The notes: generated by a model from the letters alone, not told the origin. Shown: positions 28,212-40,339, counted from the first letter of the stretch. The stretch: 64,000 nucleotides of DNA from Cedecea neteri (GCF_000757825.1 NZ_CP009451.1:4154001-4218000); one strand, 5' to 3'. Numbers and translations: made by a program.

Positions 28212-29219
28212 ATGAGTCTGGATATCAACCAGATTGCCCTGCATCAACTGATTAAGCGCGATGAGCAGACGCTGGACGTCGTGCTTCGCGATTCGCTGCT
28301 GGCAACCGACGGTGCCGTCGAAGATATGATGGCGGAGCTGCACCGCGTGTACAGCGCCAAAAATAAAGCTTACGGCCTGTTCAGCGAAGAGAGCGAGCTG
28401 GCCGAAGCGCTGCGTTTACAGCGTAAAGGCGATGAGGATTTTCTTGCCTTTACCCGTGCGGCGACCGGTCGCCTTCGCGATGAACTGGCAAAATACCCGT
28501 TTGCCGACGGCGGCATTGTGCTGTTTTGCCACTATCGTTATCTGGCGGTGGAATATTTGCTGGTGGCGGTGCTGAACAATCTGAGCAGCATGCGCGTTAA
28601 CGAAGAGCTGGATATTAGCGCGACCCACTACCTGGACATCAACCACGCGGACATCGTCGCGCGTATTGATTTGACTGAATGGGAAACCAACCCGGAGTCT
28701 ACCCGCTATCTGACCTTCCTGAAGGGCAGAGTGGGGCGCAAAGTGGCCGATTTCTTTATGGACTTCCTGGGCGCCAGCGAAGGCCTGAACGCAAAGGCGC
28801 AGAACAAAGGTCTGCTGCAGGCGCTGGACGACTTCACCAATGAAGCCCAGTTGGACAAAAACGAGCGCCAGGCCGCGCGGCAGCAGGTTTATGCCTACTG
28901 CAACGAACAGCTTCAGGCGGGAGAAGAGATTGAACTCTCTTCATTGGCCGATGAGCTGCCGTGGGCGGTTGACGACAAGAACTTCCAACAGTTTACCGCC
29001 GACAAGGGCTACGAACTGGAAGAGAGCTTCCCGGCCGATCGCGGAACTCTGCGTCAGCTGACTAAATATGCCGGTAGCGGCGGCGGGCTGACGATTAGCT
29101 TCGATGCCATGCTGCTGGGCGAGCGTATTTTCTGGGATCCGGCGACGGATACCCTGACTATCAAAGGGACGCCGCCGAACCTGCGCGACCAGCTCCAGCG
29201 CCGCACTTCCGGGAAATAA
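28212..29219 (+). CDS. yejK: Nucleoid-associated protein YejK (NdpA)
   Basis: Nucleoid-associated protein of 335 residues (E. coli 335). It starts [21 protein letters not shown], shortened here. Conserved stretches include [30 protein letters not shown] and [18 protein letters not shown]. In E. coli it is found on DNA and interacts with topoisomerases; the exact role is unsettled. AAGGAGAG lies 7-10 bases before the ATG. Confidence 0.96.
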   Translation: MSLDINQIALHQLIKRDEQTLDVVLRDSLLATDGAVEDMMAELHRVYSAKNKAYGLFSEESELAEALRLQRKGDEDFLAFTRAATGRLRDELAKYPFADGGIVLFCHYRYLAVEYLLVAVLNNLSSMRVNEELDISATHYLDINHADIVARIDLTEWETNPESTRYLTFLKGRVGRKVADFFMDFLGASEGLNAKAQNKGLLQALDDFTNEAQLDKNERQAARQQVYAYCNEQLQAGEEIELSSLADELPWAVDDKNFQQFTADKGYELEESFPADRGTLRQLTKYAGSGGGLTISFDAMLLGERIFWDPATDTLTIKGTPPNLRDQLQRRTSGK

Positions 29220-29228
29220 CCCGTCAAA

Positions 29229-29255
29229 ACGGCCCGCATATTACCGGCGGGCCGT
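29229..29255. terminator. Terminator after yejK
   Basis: ACGGCCCGC / GCGGGCCGT stem around ATATTACCG, lying between the convergent yejK and the dioxygenase-like gene. The T-run is poor. Confidence 0.7.
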
Positions 29256-29277
29256 ATCAAGTACCCATTGCTTAAGC

Positions 29278-29733
29278 CTACGATGCGACCGTAGGGCAAG
29301 TATTTGGGATGTATTCTGGCTCCGGACCTTCGCTTTCGGGCAGGCGGTGCAAATTTCGAATCTCCAGCTTTTCCCCCATCCAGACTGCGTGAGCGGTATG
29401 GTCGGCTTTGGGGTGCCCGGTATTAGGGTGCAGCAGCACGGTTAGTCCGCTGCGGTTGAGCATCAGCCACGGCGCCAGGCGCACAAATTCATCGGGCATA
29501 AAAGCGACCTGGTACATCGGCAGGGCGTGAGGGCCAACGGGCTCGTCGTGCCAGCGCCCGAGCAGCACGGAAAAACGCTGCGCAATTTCTTGCCGAATCC
29601 TTTCCGCGGTCGCCCTCTGCTGAGGCGTCTCGAAATAGATATGGGCGTGGTAGCTTTGTATCGTCCTGATAGCCTGGATATCCGTTTCTACGGCGGGTGT
29701 CAGCGATGCACCTGCGGGGGTTTTTTCAACCAT
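29278..29733 (-). CDS. DOPA 4,5-dioxygenase-like protein
   Basis: A 151-residue protein of the DOPA 4,5-dioxygenase-like family (Pfam PF08883 type, named from memory). The motifs are SYHAHIYFE, RFSVLLGRWHDEPVGPH, and HPNTGHPKADHTAHAVWMG; the histidines would be the metal ligands. In fungi and plants such enzymes cleave catechol rings extradiolically. The bacterial substrate is unknown. It is not found between yejK and rplY in E. coli. It begins only 50 bases beyond the rplY terminator in the minus direction; an AT-rich TTATATAA lies in that gap. Confidence 0.82.
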   Translation of the reverse strand: MVEKTPAGASLTPAVETDIQAIRTIQSYHAHIYFETPQQRATAERIRQEIAQRFSVLLGRWHDEPVGPHALPMYQVAFMPDEFVRLAPWLMLNRSGLTVLLHPNTGHPKADHTAHAVWMGEKLEIRNLHRLPESEGPEPEYIPNTCPTVAS

Positions 29734-29782
29734 GGAAGTTATCTCTCAGTGCCAGGCGTGGCGTCGGGAATGCTTATATAAC

Positions 29783-29811
29783 AAAAAACCCCGCCGAAGC
29801 GGGGTTTTTTT
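29783..29811 (-). terminator. rplY terminator
   Basis: AAAAAACCCCGCCGAAGCGGGGTTTTTTT: GC-rich stem CCCCGC/GCGGGG with a T-run on the minus strand, 17 bases after the rplY stop. Confidence 0.92.
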
Positions 29812-29827
29812 CGAACTTAACTCGCGA

Positions 29828-30112
29828 TTAAGCGCGAACGAAGTCGATGTGAGTCAGTTTTGGCTTGAACGGGTGACGCTGAACAGCCTGAACTTTCACT
29901 TTTACTTCTTTGCCGTCGATAGACAGGGTCAGAACTTCTTCGTAGAAACCAGGTTTAGCCTGCTGGTTCATTACGGAGTCGTGATCCAGTTCGATGGATA
30001 CAGGAGCTTCCGCGCCACCATAAACGATAGCTGGGAATTTGTTTGCTGCACGCAGGCGGCGGCTCGCACCCTTGCCCTGCTCTTTACGTTCTACTGCATT
30101 GATAGTAAACAT
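29828..30112 (-). CDS. rplY: 50S ribosomal protein L25
   Basis: 5S rRNA-binding protein of the large subunit, in the short 94-residue form typical of Enterobacteriaceae (no CTC extension). The start is set at the ATG at 30112 ([21 protein letters not shown]). A 48-codon in-frame upstream extension has no family counterpart. It contains the conserved KFPAIVYGG and the C-terminal [15 protein letters not shown]. It lies between radD and its own terminator. Confidence 0.97.
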   Translation of the reverse strand: MFTINAVERKEQGKGASRRLRAANKFPAIVYGGAEAPVSIELDHDSVMNQQAKPGFYEEVLTLSIDGKEVKVKVQAVQRHPFKPKLTHIDFVRA

Positions 30113-30239
30113 TGAATGTTTCTCTTTAAATAAGCCTGCTACAGGCGACCCAGCAGCAGGTAAAGTTTTCTGCTTTGCGGATGCAAAAGCGGGCGGCATT
30201 ATAGCCATATCTGACCCTGTCGGCAATGAAAAGTACCGC

Positions 30240-32000
30240 TTAACCGCGCAATTCATTGGCCCGGCGGAAGCGTCCCTGGTAGTCGAAAACCTTCTCTCGA
30301 ACGTTCCAGAATTGCCCCTTCATGCGGGCAACCACGAAATCAGGATGGCGCAGCAGCGCCTGCTGGGCTACAACGTCTGCGGCGTTTATCCAACGTAACG
30401 GCACGCCGGGCGCGCGTGAGTGTGGGCGGATAAACAGTTGTTCAAACGCCATACGTTGAGCGGGTGTCTGGAGACGGAAGCGCTCGCTAACGTCTGCTCC
30501 GTCTTCATCGTAATAGGTGATTTTCAGCCAGTCTCCATGAGCGTCGCCGCCGTGCTGTAGCGTCATGCCGCTGCAGCGTAGCACCAGCGCATCCTTTAGC
30601 TTCAGGGCGGCTTTGAGCATATCGTCCGGGTCGACCAGCACGTGATCGCACTGATGGCAGCGGCGGGCGGCAATATCATTTTCCGCATTGCAGTTGGGGC
30701 AGTTTTTGAAGCGAAACCGATAGTCGCACTGCTCTCGCAGGCCGTCGTCGTCTTCAAACCAGCCCTGGCAGCGGCGGCCAAAGTGTTCAGTTACCGTACC
30801 GTCTGCGGTGGTTTTTCCCCAGAACGTATTGGCAAAACCGCAGGACGGGCAAAAGACCTGCACCGGTACGTTGTCGCTTTTTCCTTTGGCATGGCCCACT
30901 TCCGGGGTAAATAAGTCATGCGGGTTGCCGGCGTAGTCGAGGATCAGGCAGTCTTTTTTACCGGGCGACAGGCGCAGGCCGCGACCAACGATTTGTTGGT
31001 AAAGGCTAACTGACTCGGTAGGACGCAGGATGGCTATCAGGTCCACGTGCGGCGCATCAAAACCGGTGGTCAGTACCGCCACGTTCACCAGAAAGCGGAA
31101 CTGCTGATTTTTAAAAGCTTCGATAAGCGTATCGCGCGCCGGGCCGGGCGTATCGGCGGTAATCAAGGCTGCGTCGGTGGTGGGCAACAGGGCGGTAATC
31201 TCTTTGGCGTGCTCTACCGTGGCGGCGAAAATCATCACGCCACGGCGCTCGGCGGCAAACTCAACTATCTGGCTGATGATGTGGGGGGTGATGCGTTTTT
31301 GCTGCTTAAGCTCACGGTTCAGGTCGGCTTCGCTGAACAGCCCGTTGGACTGCGCCTGCAGGCGGCTAAAGTCGTATTGCACCACCGGCATATCCAGCCT
31401 TTCCGGCGGCGTCAGGTAGCCATGCTTAATCATATAGCGCAGCGGCAGCTCGTAAATGCAGTCGCGGAACAGCGCTTTTTCATCGCCGCGAACCATGCCG
31501 TGATAGTGAAATTGATAAATCCAGCCTTTGCCGAGACGGTAAGGCGTCGCGGTCAGCCCCAATAGCCGTAGCCTGGGGTTGTTGCCGCGCAGATGCGTGA
31601 GGATTTGCTGATACTGACTTTCGTCGCTGTCGCCGATACGGTGGCATTCATCGACAATCAGTAGGGAAAACTCGCCGTGAAAATGCTCAAGATTGCGGGC
31701 CACGGACTGCACGCTGCCAAACACCACTTTTCCCTGACTCTCTTTGCGCTGCAGGCCGGCGGCAAAAATGTCTGCTTCCAGCCCAAGGGCGACGTATTTC
31801 GCGTGGTTTTGCGCCACCAGCTCTTTTACGTGAGCAAGCACCAACACGCGCCCACGCGCCACTCTTGCCAGCTCCGCTATCACCAGGCTTTTGCCCGCGC
31901 CGGTAGGCAGCACGATAACGGCGGGTTCAGAATGTTTACGGAAGTAGCTGAGGGTGGCGTCCACCGCTTCTTGCTGATAGGGGCGTAGAGTAAAAGACAT
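30240..32000 (-). CDS. radD: DNA repair helicase-like protein RadD (YejH)
   Basis: Superfamily 2 helicase-type ATPase that in E. coli aids RecA-dependent repair of double-strand breaks. Using the ATG at 32000 ([13 protein letters not shown]) gives 586 residues, the E. coli length; a 10-codon upstream extension is unlikely. Motif I is [10 protein letters not shown] is VDECHRI, III is [10 protein letters not shown] and VI is QIVGRGLRL. Between about 385 and 450 lie zinc-type cysteine pairs (CPSCG, CPNCN, CHQCD). The radD-rplY order is as in E. coli. Confidence 0.96.
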   Translation of the reverse strand: MSFTLRPYQQEAVDATLSYFRKHSEPAVIVLPTGAGKSLVIAELARVARGRVLVLAHVKELVAQNHAKYVALGLEADIFAAGLQRKESQGKVVFGSVQSVARNLEHFHGEFSLLIVDECHRIGDSDESQYQQILTHLRGNNPRLRLLGLTATPYRLGKGWIYQFHYHGMVRGDEKALFRDCIYELPLRYMIKHGYLTPPERLDMPVVQYDFSRLQAQSNGLFSEADLNRELKQQKRITPHIISQIVEFAAERRGVMIFAATVEHAKEITALLPTTDAALITADTPGPARDTLIEAFKNQQFRFLVNVAVLTTGFDAPHVDLIAILRPTESVSLYQQIVGRGLRLSPGKKDCLILDYAGNPHDLFTPEVGHAKGKSDNVPVQVFCPSCGFANTFWGKTTADGTVTEHFGRRCQGWFEDDDGLREQCDYRFRFKNCPNCNAENDIAARRCHQCDHVLVDPDDMLKAALKLKDALVLRCSGMTLQHGGDAHGDWLKITYYDEDGADVSERFRLQTPAQRMAFEQLFIRPHSRAPGVPLRWINAADVVAQQALLRHPDFVVARMKGQFWNVREKVFDYQGRFRRANELRG

Positions 32001-32198
32001 GGCAGGGTGGTTTTTCAACCTTCTTATCAAATGACTGCAACGATTATGCCATAAAGCACGGTTTTACCTTGAGAGAGTTTTTGATGTCGCTATACTGGCA
32101 AACTAATTATCAGGCAAACCAATTTTCACCTGAATTTGGGCTTCAGTCCCGGCCGCAATCTCGCTTGTCGGCACCTTCATGAAACAGGCAATACACTA

Positions 32199-32900
32199 AT
32201 GCGACTCGATAAATTTATCTCTCAGCAGCTCGGCGTCAGCCGTGCTATCTCTGGCCGCGAAATCCGCGCTAGCCGCGTCACCATTGACGATGAAGTGGTG
32301 CGTGACGCCTCTTTTAAACTGCTGCCGGAACACCAGGTGGCGTTTGATGGCAACCCGCTGACCCAGCAAAATGGCCCACGCTATTTCATGCTTAATAAGC
32401 CGCAGGGCTACGTTTGCTCGACCGATGACCCGGATCATCCGACGGTGCTTTACTTCCTGGACGTGCCGGTGGCGCACAAGCTGCATGCTGCGGGTCGCCT
32501 TGATATCGACACCACCGGTCTGGTGCTGATGACGGACGACGGCCAGTGGTCGCACCGCATTACTTCTCCGCGCCATCATTGCGAAAAAACCTATCTTGTG
32601 ACGCTGGAATCGCCGGTAGAAGAGGGCACGGCGGAACACTTCGCGAAAGGCGTTCAGCTGCATAATGAGAAAGATCTCACCAAACCTGCCGTGCTGGAAG
32701 TGATTACCCCCACGGAAGTGCGCCTGACCATCAGCGAAGGTCGCTACCACCAGGTCAAACGCATGTTCGCGGCGGTCGGCAACCGCGTTGTTGGCCTGCA
32801 CCGCGAGCGTATTGGTGAAATCGCACTGGATCCTGAACTGGCCCCCGGTGAGTACCGCCCGTTAACCGAACAGGAAATTGCCAGCGTCGGCATGCCCTAA
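32199..32900 (+). CDS. rsuA: 16S rRNA pseudouridine(516) synthase RsuA
   Basis: Makes pseudouridine at position 516 of 16S rRNA. It has 233 residues (E. coli 231) with the ATG at 32199 ([19 protein letters not shown]). An N-terminal S4 RNA-binding domain covers about 1-60. The catalytic motif is [17 protein letters not shown] with the nucleophile Asp102. [12 protein letters not shown] follows. bcr starts 15 bases downstream, as in E. coli, and the two are likely cotranscribed. Confidence 0.97.
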   Translation: MRLDKFISQQLGVSRAISGREIRASRVTIDDEVVRDASFKLLPEHQVAFDGNPLTQQNGPRYFMLNKPQGYVCSTDDPDHPTVLYFLDVPVAHKLHAAGRLDIDTTGLVLMTDDGQWSHRITSPRHHCEKTYLVTLESPVEEGTAEHFAKGVQLHNEKDLTKPAVLEVITPTEVRLTISEGRYHQVKRMFAAVGNRVVGLHRERIGEIALDPELAPGEYRPLTEQEIASVGMP

Positions 32901-32915
32901 TCTCCGGAGTGACTT

Positions 32916-34112
32916 TTGAGCCGTAAACAGAACTCTTCTGTCGGTATTATCGTAATCCTTGGCCTGCTGGCGATGCTGATGCCGCTGTCCATCGATATGT
33001 ATCTGCCGGCGTTGCCGATGATTGCCCAGGGCTTTAATGTGCCGGCGGGCAGCGCGCAAATGACCCTCAGTACCTATATTCTGGGCTTTGCAATCGGGCA
33101 GATCTTCTATGGGCCGATGGCCGATAGCCTGGGGCGTAAGCCAGTGGTGCTGGGTGGTACGCTGATCTTTGCCCTCGCGGCTATCGCCTGCGCGCTTTCA
33201 CAGACCATCGAACAGCTGATTTGGATGCGTTTTCTGCATGGCCTCGCGGCCGCGGCGGCGAGCGTGGTCATCAATGCCCTGATGCGCGATATCTATCCGA
33301 AAGAAGAGTTCTCCCGGATGATGTCCTTCGTGATGCTGATAACCACCATTGCGCCGCTAGTCGCGCCTATGGTCGGGGGAGCGGTGCTGGTGTGGTTTAG
33401 CTGGCATGTTATCTTCTGGATTCTGGCCGCCGCCGCGCTGCTGGCCTCAGCGATGATTTTCTTCTTTATTCACGAAACGTTGGCCCCTGAGATGCGGCAG
33501 AAATTTAATCTGCGCACTACGGTCGGGAATTTCGCCACGCTGTTCCGCCATAAGCGCGTGCTCAGCTATATGCTGGCCAGCGGCTTCAGCTTCGCCGGTA
33601 TGTTCTCGTTTCTTAGCGCGGGGCCGTTCGTTTACATCGAACTCAACCACGTTTCGCCCCAGCATTTTGGCTACTACTTTGCGCTGAACGTGGTGTTCCT
33701 GTTCATCATGACTATGATCAACAGCCGCTTTGTGCGCAGGGTTGGGGCGATCAACATGTTTCGGACCGGGCTTTGCATCCAGTTTGCGATGGCGGTATGG
33801 CTGGTGGTGAGCAGCCAGCTGGACTTCGGCTTCTGGGCGATGGTGCTTGGCGTGGCGATATTTATCAGCTGCGTGTCGCTGGTCTCCTCCAACGCCATGG
33901 CGGTGATTCTGGACGAGTTCCCGCACATGGCCGGGACTGCGTCTTCGTTGGCCGGCACCTTCCGCTTTGGCATTGGCGCGCTAACCGGGGCTTTACTCTC
34001 GGTGGCAACCTTTAACACCGCCTGGCCGATGATCTGGTCCATTGCTATCTGTGCGACAGCCTCGGTGGTGTTCTACTTTTACGCCAGCAAAGCCCGCCAC
34101 AAAAAGGCCTGA
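32916..34112 (+). CDS. bcr: Bicyclomycin/multidrug efflux MFS transporter Bcr
   Basis: Drug:proton antiporter of the DHA1 family with 12 predicted helices, 398 residues (E. coli 396). It starts at TTG ([16 protein letters not shown]) with CCGGAG eight or so bases upstream; there is no ATG nearby that preserves helix 1. Family motifs include [14 protein letters not shown], the loop 2-3 motif [12 protein letters not shown], and [18 protein letters not shown]. In E. coli overproduction gives bicyclomycin and sulfonamide tolerance and it exports cysteine. Confidence 0.95.
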   Translation: MSRKQNSSVGIIVILGLLAMLMPLSIDMYLPALPMIAQGFNVPAGSAQMTLSTYILGFAIGQIFYGPMADSLGRKPVVLGGTLIFALAAIACALSQTIEQLIWMRFLHGLAAAAASVVINALMRDIYPKEEFSRMMSFVMLITTIAPLVAPMVGGAVLVWFSWHVIFWILAAAALLASAMIFFFIHETLAPEMRQKFNLRTTVGNFATLFRHKRVLSYMLASGFSFAGMFSFLSAGPFVYIELNHVSPQHFGYYFALNVVFLFIMTMINSRFVRRVGAINMFRTGLCIQFAMAVWLVVSSQLDFGFWAMVLGVAIFISCVSLVSSNAMAVILDEFPHMAGTASSLAGTFRFGIGALTGALLSVATFNTAWPMIWSIAICATASVVFYFYASKARHKKA

Positions 34113-34117
34113 AAACG

Positions 34118-34150
34118 CGCGGGTGTTTCGGTTCAGAAACGCCCGTGTTC
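34118..34150 (+). terminator. Hairpin after bcr, and the bcr-yejG gap
   Basis: CGGGTGTTTC, loop GGTTCA, GAAACGCCCG, with one G:U pair, then TGTTCTT: a probable terminator for rsuA-bcr. The remaining 290 bases to yejG hold no gene that I can see. They contain two small palindromes, GTGCTGTAGCAC near 34292 and AGTAATGAAATTACT near 34320, and presumably the yejG promoter. Confidence 0.65.
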
Positions 34151-34443
34151 TTCGCTAAAACTCCGCCATTACGTCCGTCGATACAGGATATATGTTTCGC
34201 ATATGTAAAACGCTCAACTGTAAAAAGTCACAACTTTGTAGTTAAAAAGGTTGAGTTAGATCTCAGAAAGCGATACATATAGCGCCGAAACGCGTGCTGT
34301 AGCACAAAAATAAAGCGTTAGTAATGAAATTACTACAGTGGATGTAAGTCAGTTTCGTACTCGTTTAAACGCAATTTATCAACATTGTGTTAACCTTTAT
34401 GCAAACTGTTTGAGATATATTGCCGATTGGAACTTCCGGGGAA

Positions 34444-34794
34444 ATGAAATTGAACACCATACAACTGTCCATCGTGCACCGCCTGCCGCAGAGCTATCGC
34501 TGGTTGACGGGTTTTGCAGGCTCCAAAGTTGAACCGATTCCGCAAAACGGCCCACAAGACGACGATTGCCTGATTGGCCTCAAGCTGCTGAGCCCGGATG
34601 GGGAAAAAGCGTGGCCGATCATGGATACGCTTAGCCAGGCATTAAGCGATATTGAAGTCGACAGTTCGGTGGTCGAGTGCGAAGGCGAGCCGTGCCTGTT
34701 TGTGAATCTTCAGGATGAGCTGGCAGCAACCTGCCGCCTGAAAAACGTTGGCGTGGCCATTGCCGAACCTTTTTCCAGCAATAACCCTTTCTGA
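34444..34794 (+). CDS. yejG: YejG family protein
   Basis: Small cytoplasmic protein of 116 residues (E. coli YejG 114). It contains the conserved [20 protein letters not shown], then [21 protein letters not shown] and a C-terminal FSSNNPF. The start is set at the ATG at 34444 behind CCGGGGAA. Function is unknown; aminoglycoside sensitivity effects have been reported in E. coli (from memory). It is convergent with yejF with only 2 bases between the stops. Confidence 0.93.
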   Translation: MKLNTIQLSIVHRLPQSYRWLTGFAGSKVEPIPQNGPQDDDCLIGLKLLSPDGEKAWPIMDTLSQALSDIEVDSSVVECEGEPCLFVNLQDELAATCRLKNVGVAIAEPFSSNNPF

Positions 34795-34796
34795 TC

Positions 34797-36386
34797 TCAG
34801 GCGAGTGCCAGAAGCTGACGCGTGTAGTCGCTTTGCGGGGCGCTAAAGATCTGCCTGCAGTCTCCCTGTTCGACAACTTCCCCCTGATGCAGCACTACCA
34901 TCTGGTGGCAAAGCGCTTTGACCACATGTAAATCATGGCTGATGAAGATATACGCCAGCCGGTGCTTTACCTGCAGTGATTTTAACAGCGCCAGAATTTG
35001 CGCCTGAACCGAGCGGTCCAGCGAGGACGTCGGCTCATCCAGCACGATAAGCTGCGGCTGCAAAATTAAAGCCCTGGCAATAGCGATGCGCTGACGCTGG
35101 CCGCCGGAAAACTCAGCCGGGTAGCGGTGCAGCATATCCGCCTGCAGGCCAACTTCCTCCAGAGCCTGAATCACTTTAGCCTCACGTTCGGCGGGGTTTA
35201 GCGATGGATGATGCACCCGCAGGCCTTCCTCAACGATTTGCAACACGTCGAGGCGTGGGTTCAGCGAAGAATTAGGGTCCTGGAAAACCACCTGAACGCG
35301 GTGGCGCAGCGGCAGCAGCTGTTTGCGCTTAAGCTCATGCAGAGGCTGGCCGTCAAACCAGATAGCGCCGGTGGAATGAATTAATCGCAGCAGCGCCAGC
35401 CCGGTGGTGCTTTTACCCGAACCTGATTCGCCAACCAGGCCCAGGCTTTCGCCGGGCCGCAGCTCGAAGCTCAGCTTTTTAAGGCCATAATGGTGGCCCA
35501 CCGTTCTTTTCAACAGCCCCCGACGAATGGGGAAAGCGACCTGCAGATCCTCAACCTTGAGCAAAGGAGCAACGCCCGTTTGAAGCGGCACCGGCTCCCC
35601 TGAAGGCTCTGCGTTCAGCAGTTGCCGGGTATAGGGATGCTGAGGGTTGTTAAATAGCCGGGCGGCAGGCTGCTGTTCAACGCACTGACCGTGACGCATG
35701 ACCGCCACGTTATCAGCCAGCTTTTTCACAATGCTCAGGTTATGCGTGATAAACAGCAGCCCCATGTTCAGCTCCTGCTTCAGCTCTTGCAGCAGCTGCA
35801 GGATCTGCGCCTGAACGGAAACGTCCAGCGCGGTTGTCGGCTCATCGGCAATCAGCAATTCAGGTCGCGTCAGCAGCGCCATGGCAATCATCACGCGCTG
35901 GCGTTCCCCGCCGGACAGCAGGTGAGGGTAGTCATTCAGCCGGGCCGCAGGGGTGCGGATACCCACGCGATCGAGACAGGTAAGAATCTCCGCCCGCGCC
36001 GCCTCCGGCCGCATTCCCCGGTGCAAAGAGAGCACTTCATAAAGCTGTTTTTCGATAGTGTGCAGCGGGTTTAATGACACCATCGGTTCCTGAAAAATCA
36101 TCGCAATTTTGTTGCCGCGCACGCCGCGCAGCGCTCTTTCTGGCGCGTTTAGCAGGTCCGTACCGTGAAACAAAATCTCTCCCGAAGGATAAACCACGGG
36201 CGGTGACGGCAGCAGCCGCAGCACGGAGAGCGCCGTCACGCTCTTCCCCGACCCGGACTCGCCGACCAGCGCCAGCGTCTCGCCTGCTTCAACCTGAAGA
36301 GAAACCGAGTCCACCACCTGATGCAGCGTTTTACCTTGCTGAAAAGCAATAGAAAGATGGTTGATGGCGAGTAGCGGAGTCGTCAT
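34797..36386 (-). CDS. yejF: Oligopeptide ABC transporter, duplicated ATPase YejF
   Basis: ATPase of the YejABEF peptide importer, used by microcin C to enter E. coli. The 529 residues form two tandem ABC domains. Each has Walker A GESGSGKS (first half near 40, second near 320), signature LSGGERQR or FSGGQRQR, and Walker B LLIADEP or LIVLDEP. It follows yejE with a 2-base gap. Length equals the E. coli protein. Confidence 0.96.
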   Translation of the reverse strand: MTTPLLAINHLSIAFQQGKTLHQVVDSVSLQVEAGETLALVGESGSGKSVTALSVLRLLPSPPVVYPSGEILFHGTDLLNAPERALRGVRGNKIAMIFQEPMVSLNPLHTIEKQLYEVLSLHRGMRPEAARAEILTCLDRVGIRTPAARLNDYPHLLSGGERQRVMIAMALLTRPELLIADEPTTALDVSVQAQILQLLQELKQELNMGLLFITHNLSIVKKLADNVAVMRHGQCVEQQPAARLFNNPQHPYTRQLLNAEPSGEPVPLQTGVAPLLKVEDLQVAFPIRRGLLKRTVGHHYGLKKLSFELRPGESLGLVGESGSGKSTTGLALLRLIHSTGAIWFDGQPLHELKRKQLLPLRHRVQVVFQDPNSSLNPRLDVLQIVEEGLRVHHPSLNPAEREAKVIQALEEVGLQADMLHRYPAEFSGGQRQRIAIARALILQPQLIVLDEPTSSLDRSVQAQILALLKSLQVKHRLAYIFISHDLHVVKALCHQMVVLHQGEVVEQGDCRQIFSAPQSDYTRQLLALA

Positions 36387-36388
36387 GG

Positions 36389-37414
36389 TCAGCGCGCCTT
36401 AGAAGGATCAAAGGCGTCACGGACCGCTTCGCCAATAAAAATTAACAGGGAGAGCAAGATCGCCAGAGATAGAAAGGCGGAAATGCCCAACCACGGTGCC
36501 TGCAGGTTGTTTTTCCCCTGCAGTACCAGTTCGCCAAGCGAAGGTGAGCCAAGCGGCAGACCAAAACCGAGGAAGTCGAGTGAGGTCAGGGTCGTTATCG
36601 AAGCGCACAGAATAAAGGGCAGGAAGGTCAGGGTGGCGACCATGGCGTTAGGTAACATATGGCGGGTCATGATTGACCAGTCGCCGACGCCCATCGCCCG
36701 CGCAGCGCGAATATAGTCGAAATTGCGGGTGCGCAAAAACTCTGCCCGCACGACGCCGACCAGCCCCATCCAGCCAAATAATACGGTGATGCCCAGCAGC
36801 CACCAAAAGTTAGGCTGCACCACGCTCGACAGCATGATTATCAAAAATAGCGTCGGCATCCCCGACCAGACTTCTATCAAGCGTTGCCCCCACAGGTCGA
36901 CGCGCCCGCCGTAATAGCCCTGCACCGCGCCTGCCAGAACGCCAATAATGCTGGAGAAAAAGGTCAGCATCAGGCCGAAGAGCACGGAAATGCGGGTTCC
37001 GTAAAGTATTCTCGCCAGCACGTCGCTGCCGTTGGCATCGGTGCCGAGCCAGTTTTGCGCGCTGGGTGGCGAAGGGAACGGCACGTTGCTGGCGTAGTTA
37101 ATGGTGTTGCTGCTAAAGCGTATCGGCGCCCAGAGGATCCAGCCTTTGTCGCTCAGGCGCGCGGTTAACCAGGGGTCCTGGTAGTCGGCGGGGGTGGCAA
37201 GCGGGCCGCCAAAATCGCTTTCGCTGTAGTTTTTTATCGACGGGAACCAGAGTTTGCCTTCGTAATGCACCAGCAGCGGACGATCGTTGGCGACCAGCTC
37301 TGAACCCATGCTCAAAATAAAGATAAGGGCAAAGATCCACAGCGACCAGTAACCACGGCGGTTCTGGCGAAAACGCGTCCAGCGCGCCTGGTTTACCGGG
37401 CTTAGTCGGCTCAT
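36389..37414 (-). CDS. yejE: Oligopeptide ABC transporter permease YejE
   Basis: Inner-membrane permease of YejABEF, 341 residues as in E. coli. An N-terminal helix (about 25-42) is followed by a periplasmic segment and five or so helices typical of OppC-type permeases. The EAA loop reads [25 protein letters not shown]. Its start overlaps the yejB stop by 4 bases, so the two are translationally coupled. Confidence 0.96.
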   Translation of the reverse strand: MSRLSPVNQARWTRFRQNRRGYWSLWIFALIFILSMGSELVANDRPLLVHYEGKLWFPSIKNYSESDFGGPLATPADYQDPWLTARLSDKGWILWAPIRFSSNTINYASNVPFPSPPSAQNWLGTDANGSDVLARILYGTRISVLFGLMLTFFSSIIGVLAGAVQGYYGGRVDLWGQRLIEVWSGMPTLFLIIMLSSVVQPNFWWLLGITVLFGWMGLVGVVRAEFLRTRNFDYIRAARAMGVGDWSIMTRHMLPNAMVATLTFLPFILCASITTLTSLDFLGFGLPLGSPSLGELVLQGKNNLQAPWLGISAFLSLAILLSLLIFIGEAVRDAFDPSKAR

Positions 37415-38508
37415 CCTCGGCCCTCAAAATCAATGCGGGGATCGACCAGCGTATAGGTGACATCGCTGACGATGTTGGTCAGCAGGCCAATCAAGCTAAA
37501 AATATACAGCGTGCCGAAAATCACCGGATAGTCGCGTGAAATCGTCGCCTCGTAGCCAAGCAGGCCCAGCCCGTTAAGAGAGAACATCACTTCAATAAGC
37601 AGCGATCCGGTGAAAAACATGCTGATAAACGTTGCCGGGAAACCAGCGATCACCAGCAGCATCGCGTTACGAAAGACGTGGCGATACAGAATTTTCTTCT
37701 CATCCAGCCCCTTAGCCCGCGCGGTCACCACGTACTGTTTACGAATCTCATCGAGGAAGGAATTTTTCGTCAGCATGGTCAGCGTGGCGAAGCCGCCGAT
37801 AACCGTTGCCAGCACCGGTAGCGCGATGTGCCACAGATAATCGGTGATTTTGCTGTACCAGGGCAGGGCGTCAAAATTGGCCGACGTCAGCCCTCGCAGA
37901 GGGAACCAGTCGAGATAAGTCCCGCCGGCAAACAGCACAATCAGCAGGATGGCAAACAAAAACGCCGGGATGGCATAGCCGATGATGATAAAAATGCTGC
38001 TCCAGATATCAAAGCTGCTGCCGTTGCTCACCGCCTTGCGGATCCCAAGCGGAATTGACACCAGATAGATGATCAGCGTGCTCCACAGCCCGATGGAAAT
38101 GGATACGGGCAGGCTGTCTTTAATCAGCTTGATCACCGAAGAGCTACGGAACAGGCTATTACCAAAGTCAAAGCGTAAATAGTCGCCCAGCATAGTGAAA
38201 TAACGCTCGTGCAGCGGCTTGTCGAACCCATAGCGATGCACAATCTCTGCGATGACTTCAGGGTCGAGTCCACGGCCACCCCGGTACTGGCTGCTGGTGA
38301 CATCACCCACGCCGGTTCGGGCATGGCTGCCGCCCATTGCATCGTTACTCACGCCCGGCATGCCGCTGCTGTGGCCCATCTGTATGGCCGCAATAGCCTG
38401 ATCTACCGGCCCGCCTGGCGCGATTTGCACGATGAAAAAGTTAATGGTGATTATCGCCCACAGGGTGGGAATGATGAGCAGCAGACGTCGGAGAATATAA
38501 GCGCCCAC
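37411..38508 (-). CDS. yejB: Oligopeptide ABC transporter permease YejB
   Basis: OppB-type permease of YejABEF, 365 residues (E. coli 364). It starts [19 protein letters not shown], shortened, with a first helix at about 9-30. The EAA loop is [21 protein letters not shown] periplasmic stretch after helix 1 carries [19 protein letters not shown], a family feature. It begins 1 base after the yejA stop. Confidence 0.96.
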   Translation of the reverse strand: MGAYILRRLLLIIPTLWAIITINFFIVQIAPGGPVDQAIAAIQMGHSSGMPGVSNDAMGGSHARTGVGDVTSSQYRGGRGLDPEVIAEIVHRYGFDKPLHERYFTMLGDYLRFDFGNSLFRSSSVIKLIKDSLPVSISIGLWSTLIIYLVSIPLGIRKAVSNGSSFDIWSSIFIIIGYAIPAFLFAILLIVLFAGGTYLDWFPLRGLTSANFDALPWYSKITDYLWHIALPVLATVIGGFATLTMLTKNSFLDEIRKQYVVTARAKGLDEKKILYRHVFRNAMLLVIAGFPATFISMFFTGSLLIEVMFSLNGLGLLGYEATISRDYPVIFGTLYIFSLIGLLTNIVSDVTYTLVDPRIDFEGRG

Positions 38509-38509
38509 G

Positions 38510-40339
38510 TTAGTCCCCCTGGCGCCGGTCGGCAGGCAGCTTCGCCGCTTTGTTTACGTCATACCACCAGTTATCAAAGCCGTTGTTATACATTGGGCGG
38601 ATGGCCGGGCGGGAGAATTTATTCCACCAGGCTAAACGGTCGGCTGACGTATACCACATCGGCAGCATGTAGTTGTTCCAGGTCAGCACGCGGTCAAGGG
38701 CACGGCCCAGCGGCAGCAGTTTTTTCTTATCGCCCTGGCTGGCGATAATCATCTCGATAAGCTTGTCGATAACCGGGCTTTGCACGCCGGGTGCGTTATA
38801 GCTCGAATTGATGTACTCCGATGCCCAGATGATTTGTAAATCCGGGCTCGGGTAAGGCATCGCGCTGTAAACCCGAGGCATCATGTCGTAATCACGGCTG
38901 CGCAGGCGGCTTGAGAGCTGCGAGTTATCCACCTGGCGGATGTTCATGGTAATGCCCAGGCGCTGCAAGTTGCGCTGGAAAGGGAGGATCCACTGCGTAT
39001 TGCCTGCCGTACCGGCCAGCAGTTCAAAAACAAATGGCTTGCCGGTGCTCACATTCACCAGCTTCTGGTCTTTTAACTCCCAACCCGCTTCTTTAAGCAG
39101 GCTGAGCGCCTTAAGCAGGTTATCCCGGTCAAACCCACGGCCGTCTGATTTAGGCGGGTTGTAGATTGAGGTGAAGACCTCCGGCGGGAGATCTTTTTTC
39201 ATCGGCGCCAGCAGCATCAGTTCGTCGGCGTCCGGATAGCCGCGTGCGGCGTATTCGGTATTCTGGAAGTAGCTGTTGGCCCGACTATAGGCGCCATAAA
39301 ACAGCGCTTTGTTCATCCATTCAAAATCAAACGCCAGGCTGATAGCTTCCCTTACCCGACGGTCGCTAAAAATGGGACGCTGGATGTTAAACGCCAGCCA
39401 GCGGGTGTCCTGGGCGGATTCGTTTTTCTGTTCATCTTTAACGATGAAGTGGTTGCTGAAGTTTTTACCTGTATAGCGCGTGGCCCAGTTTTTGGCAGAA
39501 ACTTCGCTGCGAAAATCAAAAGCTCCGGCCTTGAAGGCCTCGAAGGCAACGTCATCATCAAGATAATAGTCGTAGCGGATGGTATTAAAGTTCCAACGCC
39601 CCCGGTTCACTGGCAAATTTGCCGCCCAATAGTCACGGACTCGCGACCAGGTGATGTACTGCCCCATCTTCCAGTCGGTGATTTTGTACGGTCCGCTGGA
39701 AGGCGGAGGGGAAGAAAGTGGGTCGCTTAGTTTGTGATCTTTCCAGAACTTTTCCGGGAATACTGGCAGTGAGAACAGGCCCAGCATTCTGTCTTTGCTC
39801 GGCGTGGCAAGCTCGATGCGCACGGTCAGCGGAGCAATCGCTCGTACCGTCGCCCCTTTGTATATCAGCCGGAACTGCGGCACGCCTTCGGTCATGAATT
39901 TATTGAAGGTGAACGCGACGTCCTGCGCGGTAATCGGGTTGCCGTCCTGGTAACGGGCGCGGGGATTGATTGAGATTTCAGCCCAGGCAAAGTTGGACGG
40001 ATAGCGGGCCATCTCGGCAATCAGCGGGTAATAACTGCCGGGTTCATCATCGGAGGTAGTAAACAGCGTGTCGTACAGCGCATCGGTGCGGATGCCGGGG
40101 TTACCTCGCATGGCGAAGCGGTTGAAGTTGTCAAAGGTACCAATGGCCGAAAGCGTAATATTACCGCCTTTCGGGGCCGCTGGATTAACGTAATCGAACT
40201 GAGTGAAGTTGACGGCGTATTTAGGTTCGCCCAGCACGGCAAAGGCATAACTTTCGTTTATCTCTGCGGCGCACGGCATCAGGGAAAACGTGCTCAGGCA
40301 AAGCAGCATCAGTGCACGTACAGCTCTCGTCATCTTCAT
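38510..40339 (-). CDS. yejA: Oligopeptide ABC transporter periplasmic binding protein YejA
   Basis: SBP family 5 peptide-binding protein that delivers peptides to YejBEF, 609 residues (E. coli 604). A signal peptide of about 25 residues ends MPCAAEI, with cleavage likely after CAA or nearby. The family signature is [21 protein letters not shown], with the later [15 protein letters not shown]. It is first in the yejABEF operon. No strong promoter stands out in the 102 bases to pdeN, and I see no terminator after pdeN. Confidence 0.96.
   Translation of the reverse strand: MKMTRAVRALMLLCLSTFSLMPCAAEINESYAFAVLGEPKYAVNFTQFDYVNPAAPKGGNITLSAIGTFDNFNRFAMRGNPGIRTDALYDTLFTTSDDEPGSYYPLIAEMARYPSNFAWAEISINPRARYQDGNPITAQDVAFTFNKFMTEGVPQFRLIYKGATVRAIAPLTVRIELATPSKDRMLGLFSLPVFPEKFWKDHKLSDPLSSPPPSSGPYKITDWKMGQYITWSRVRDYWAANLPVNRGRWNFNTIRYDYYLDDDVAFEAFKAGAFDFRSEVSAKNWATRYTGKNFSNHFIVKDEQKNESAQDTRWLAFNIQRPIFSDRRVREAISLAFDFEWMNKALFYGAYSRANSYFQNTEYAARGYPDADELMLLAPMKKDLPPEVFTSIYNPPKSDGRGFDRDNLLKALSLLKEAGWELKDQKLVNVSTGKPFVFELLAGTAGNTQWILPFQRNLQRLGITMNIRQVDNSQLSSRLRSRDYDMMPRVYSAMPYPSPDLQIIWASEYINSSYNAPGVQSPVIDKLIEMIIASQGDKKKLLPLGRALDRVLTWNNYMLPMWYTSADRLAWWNKFSRPAIRPMYNNGFDNWWYDVNKAAKLPADRRQGD

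Noticed and set aside
34292..34334. Small palindromes upstream of yejG as regulatory sites
   Set aside because: GTGCTGTAGCAC and AGTAATGAAATTACT are short and match no operator I know; they are noted with the intergenic region but not called as sites.
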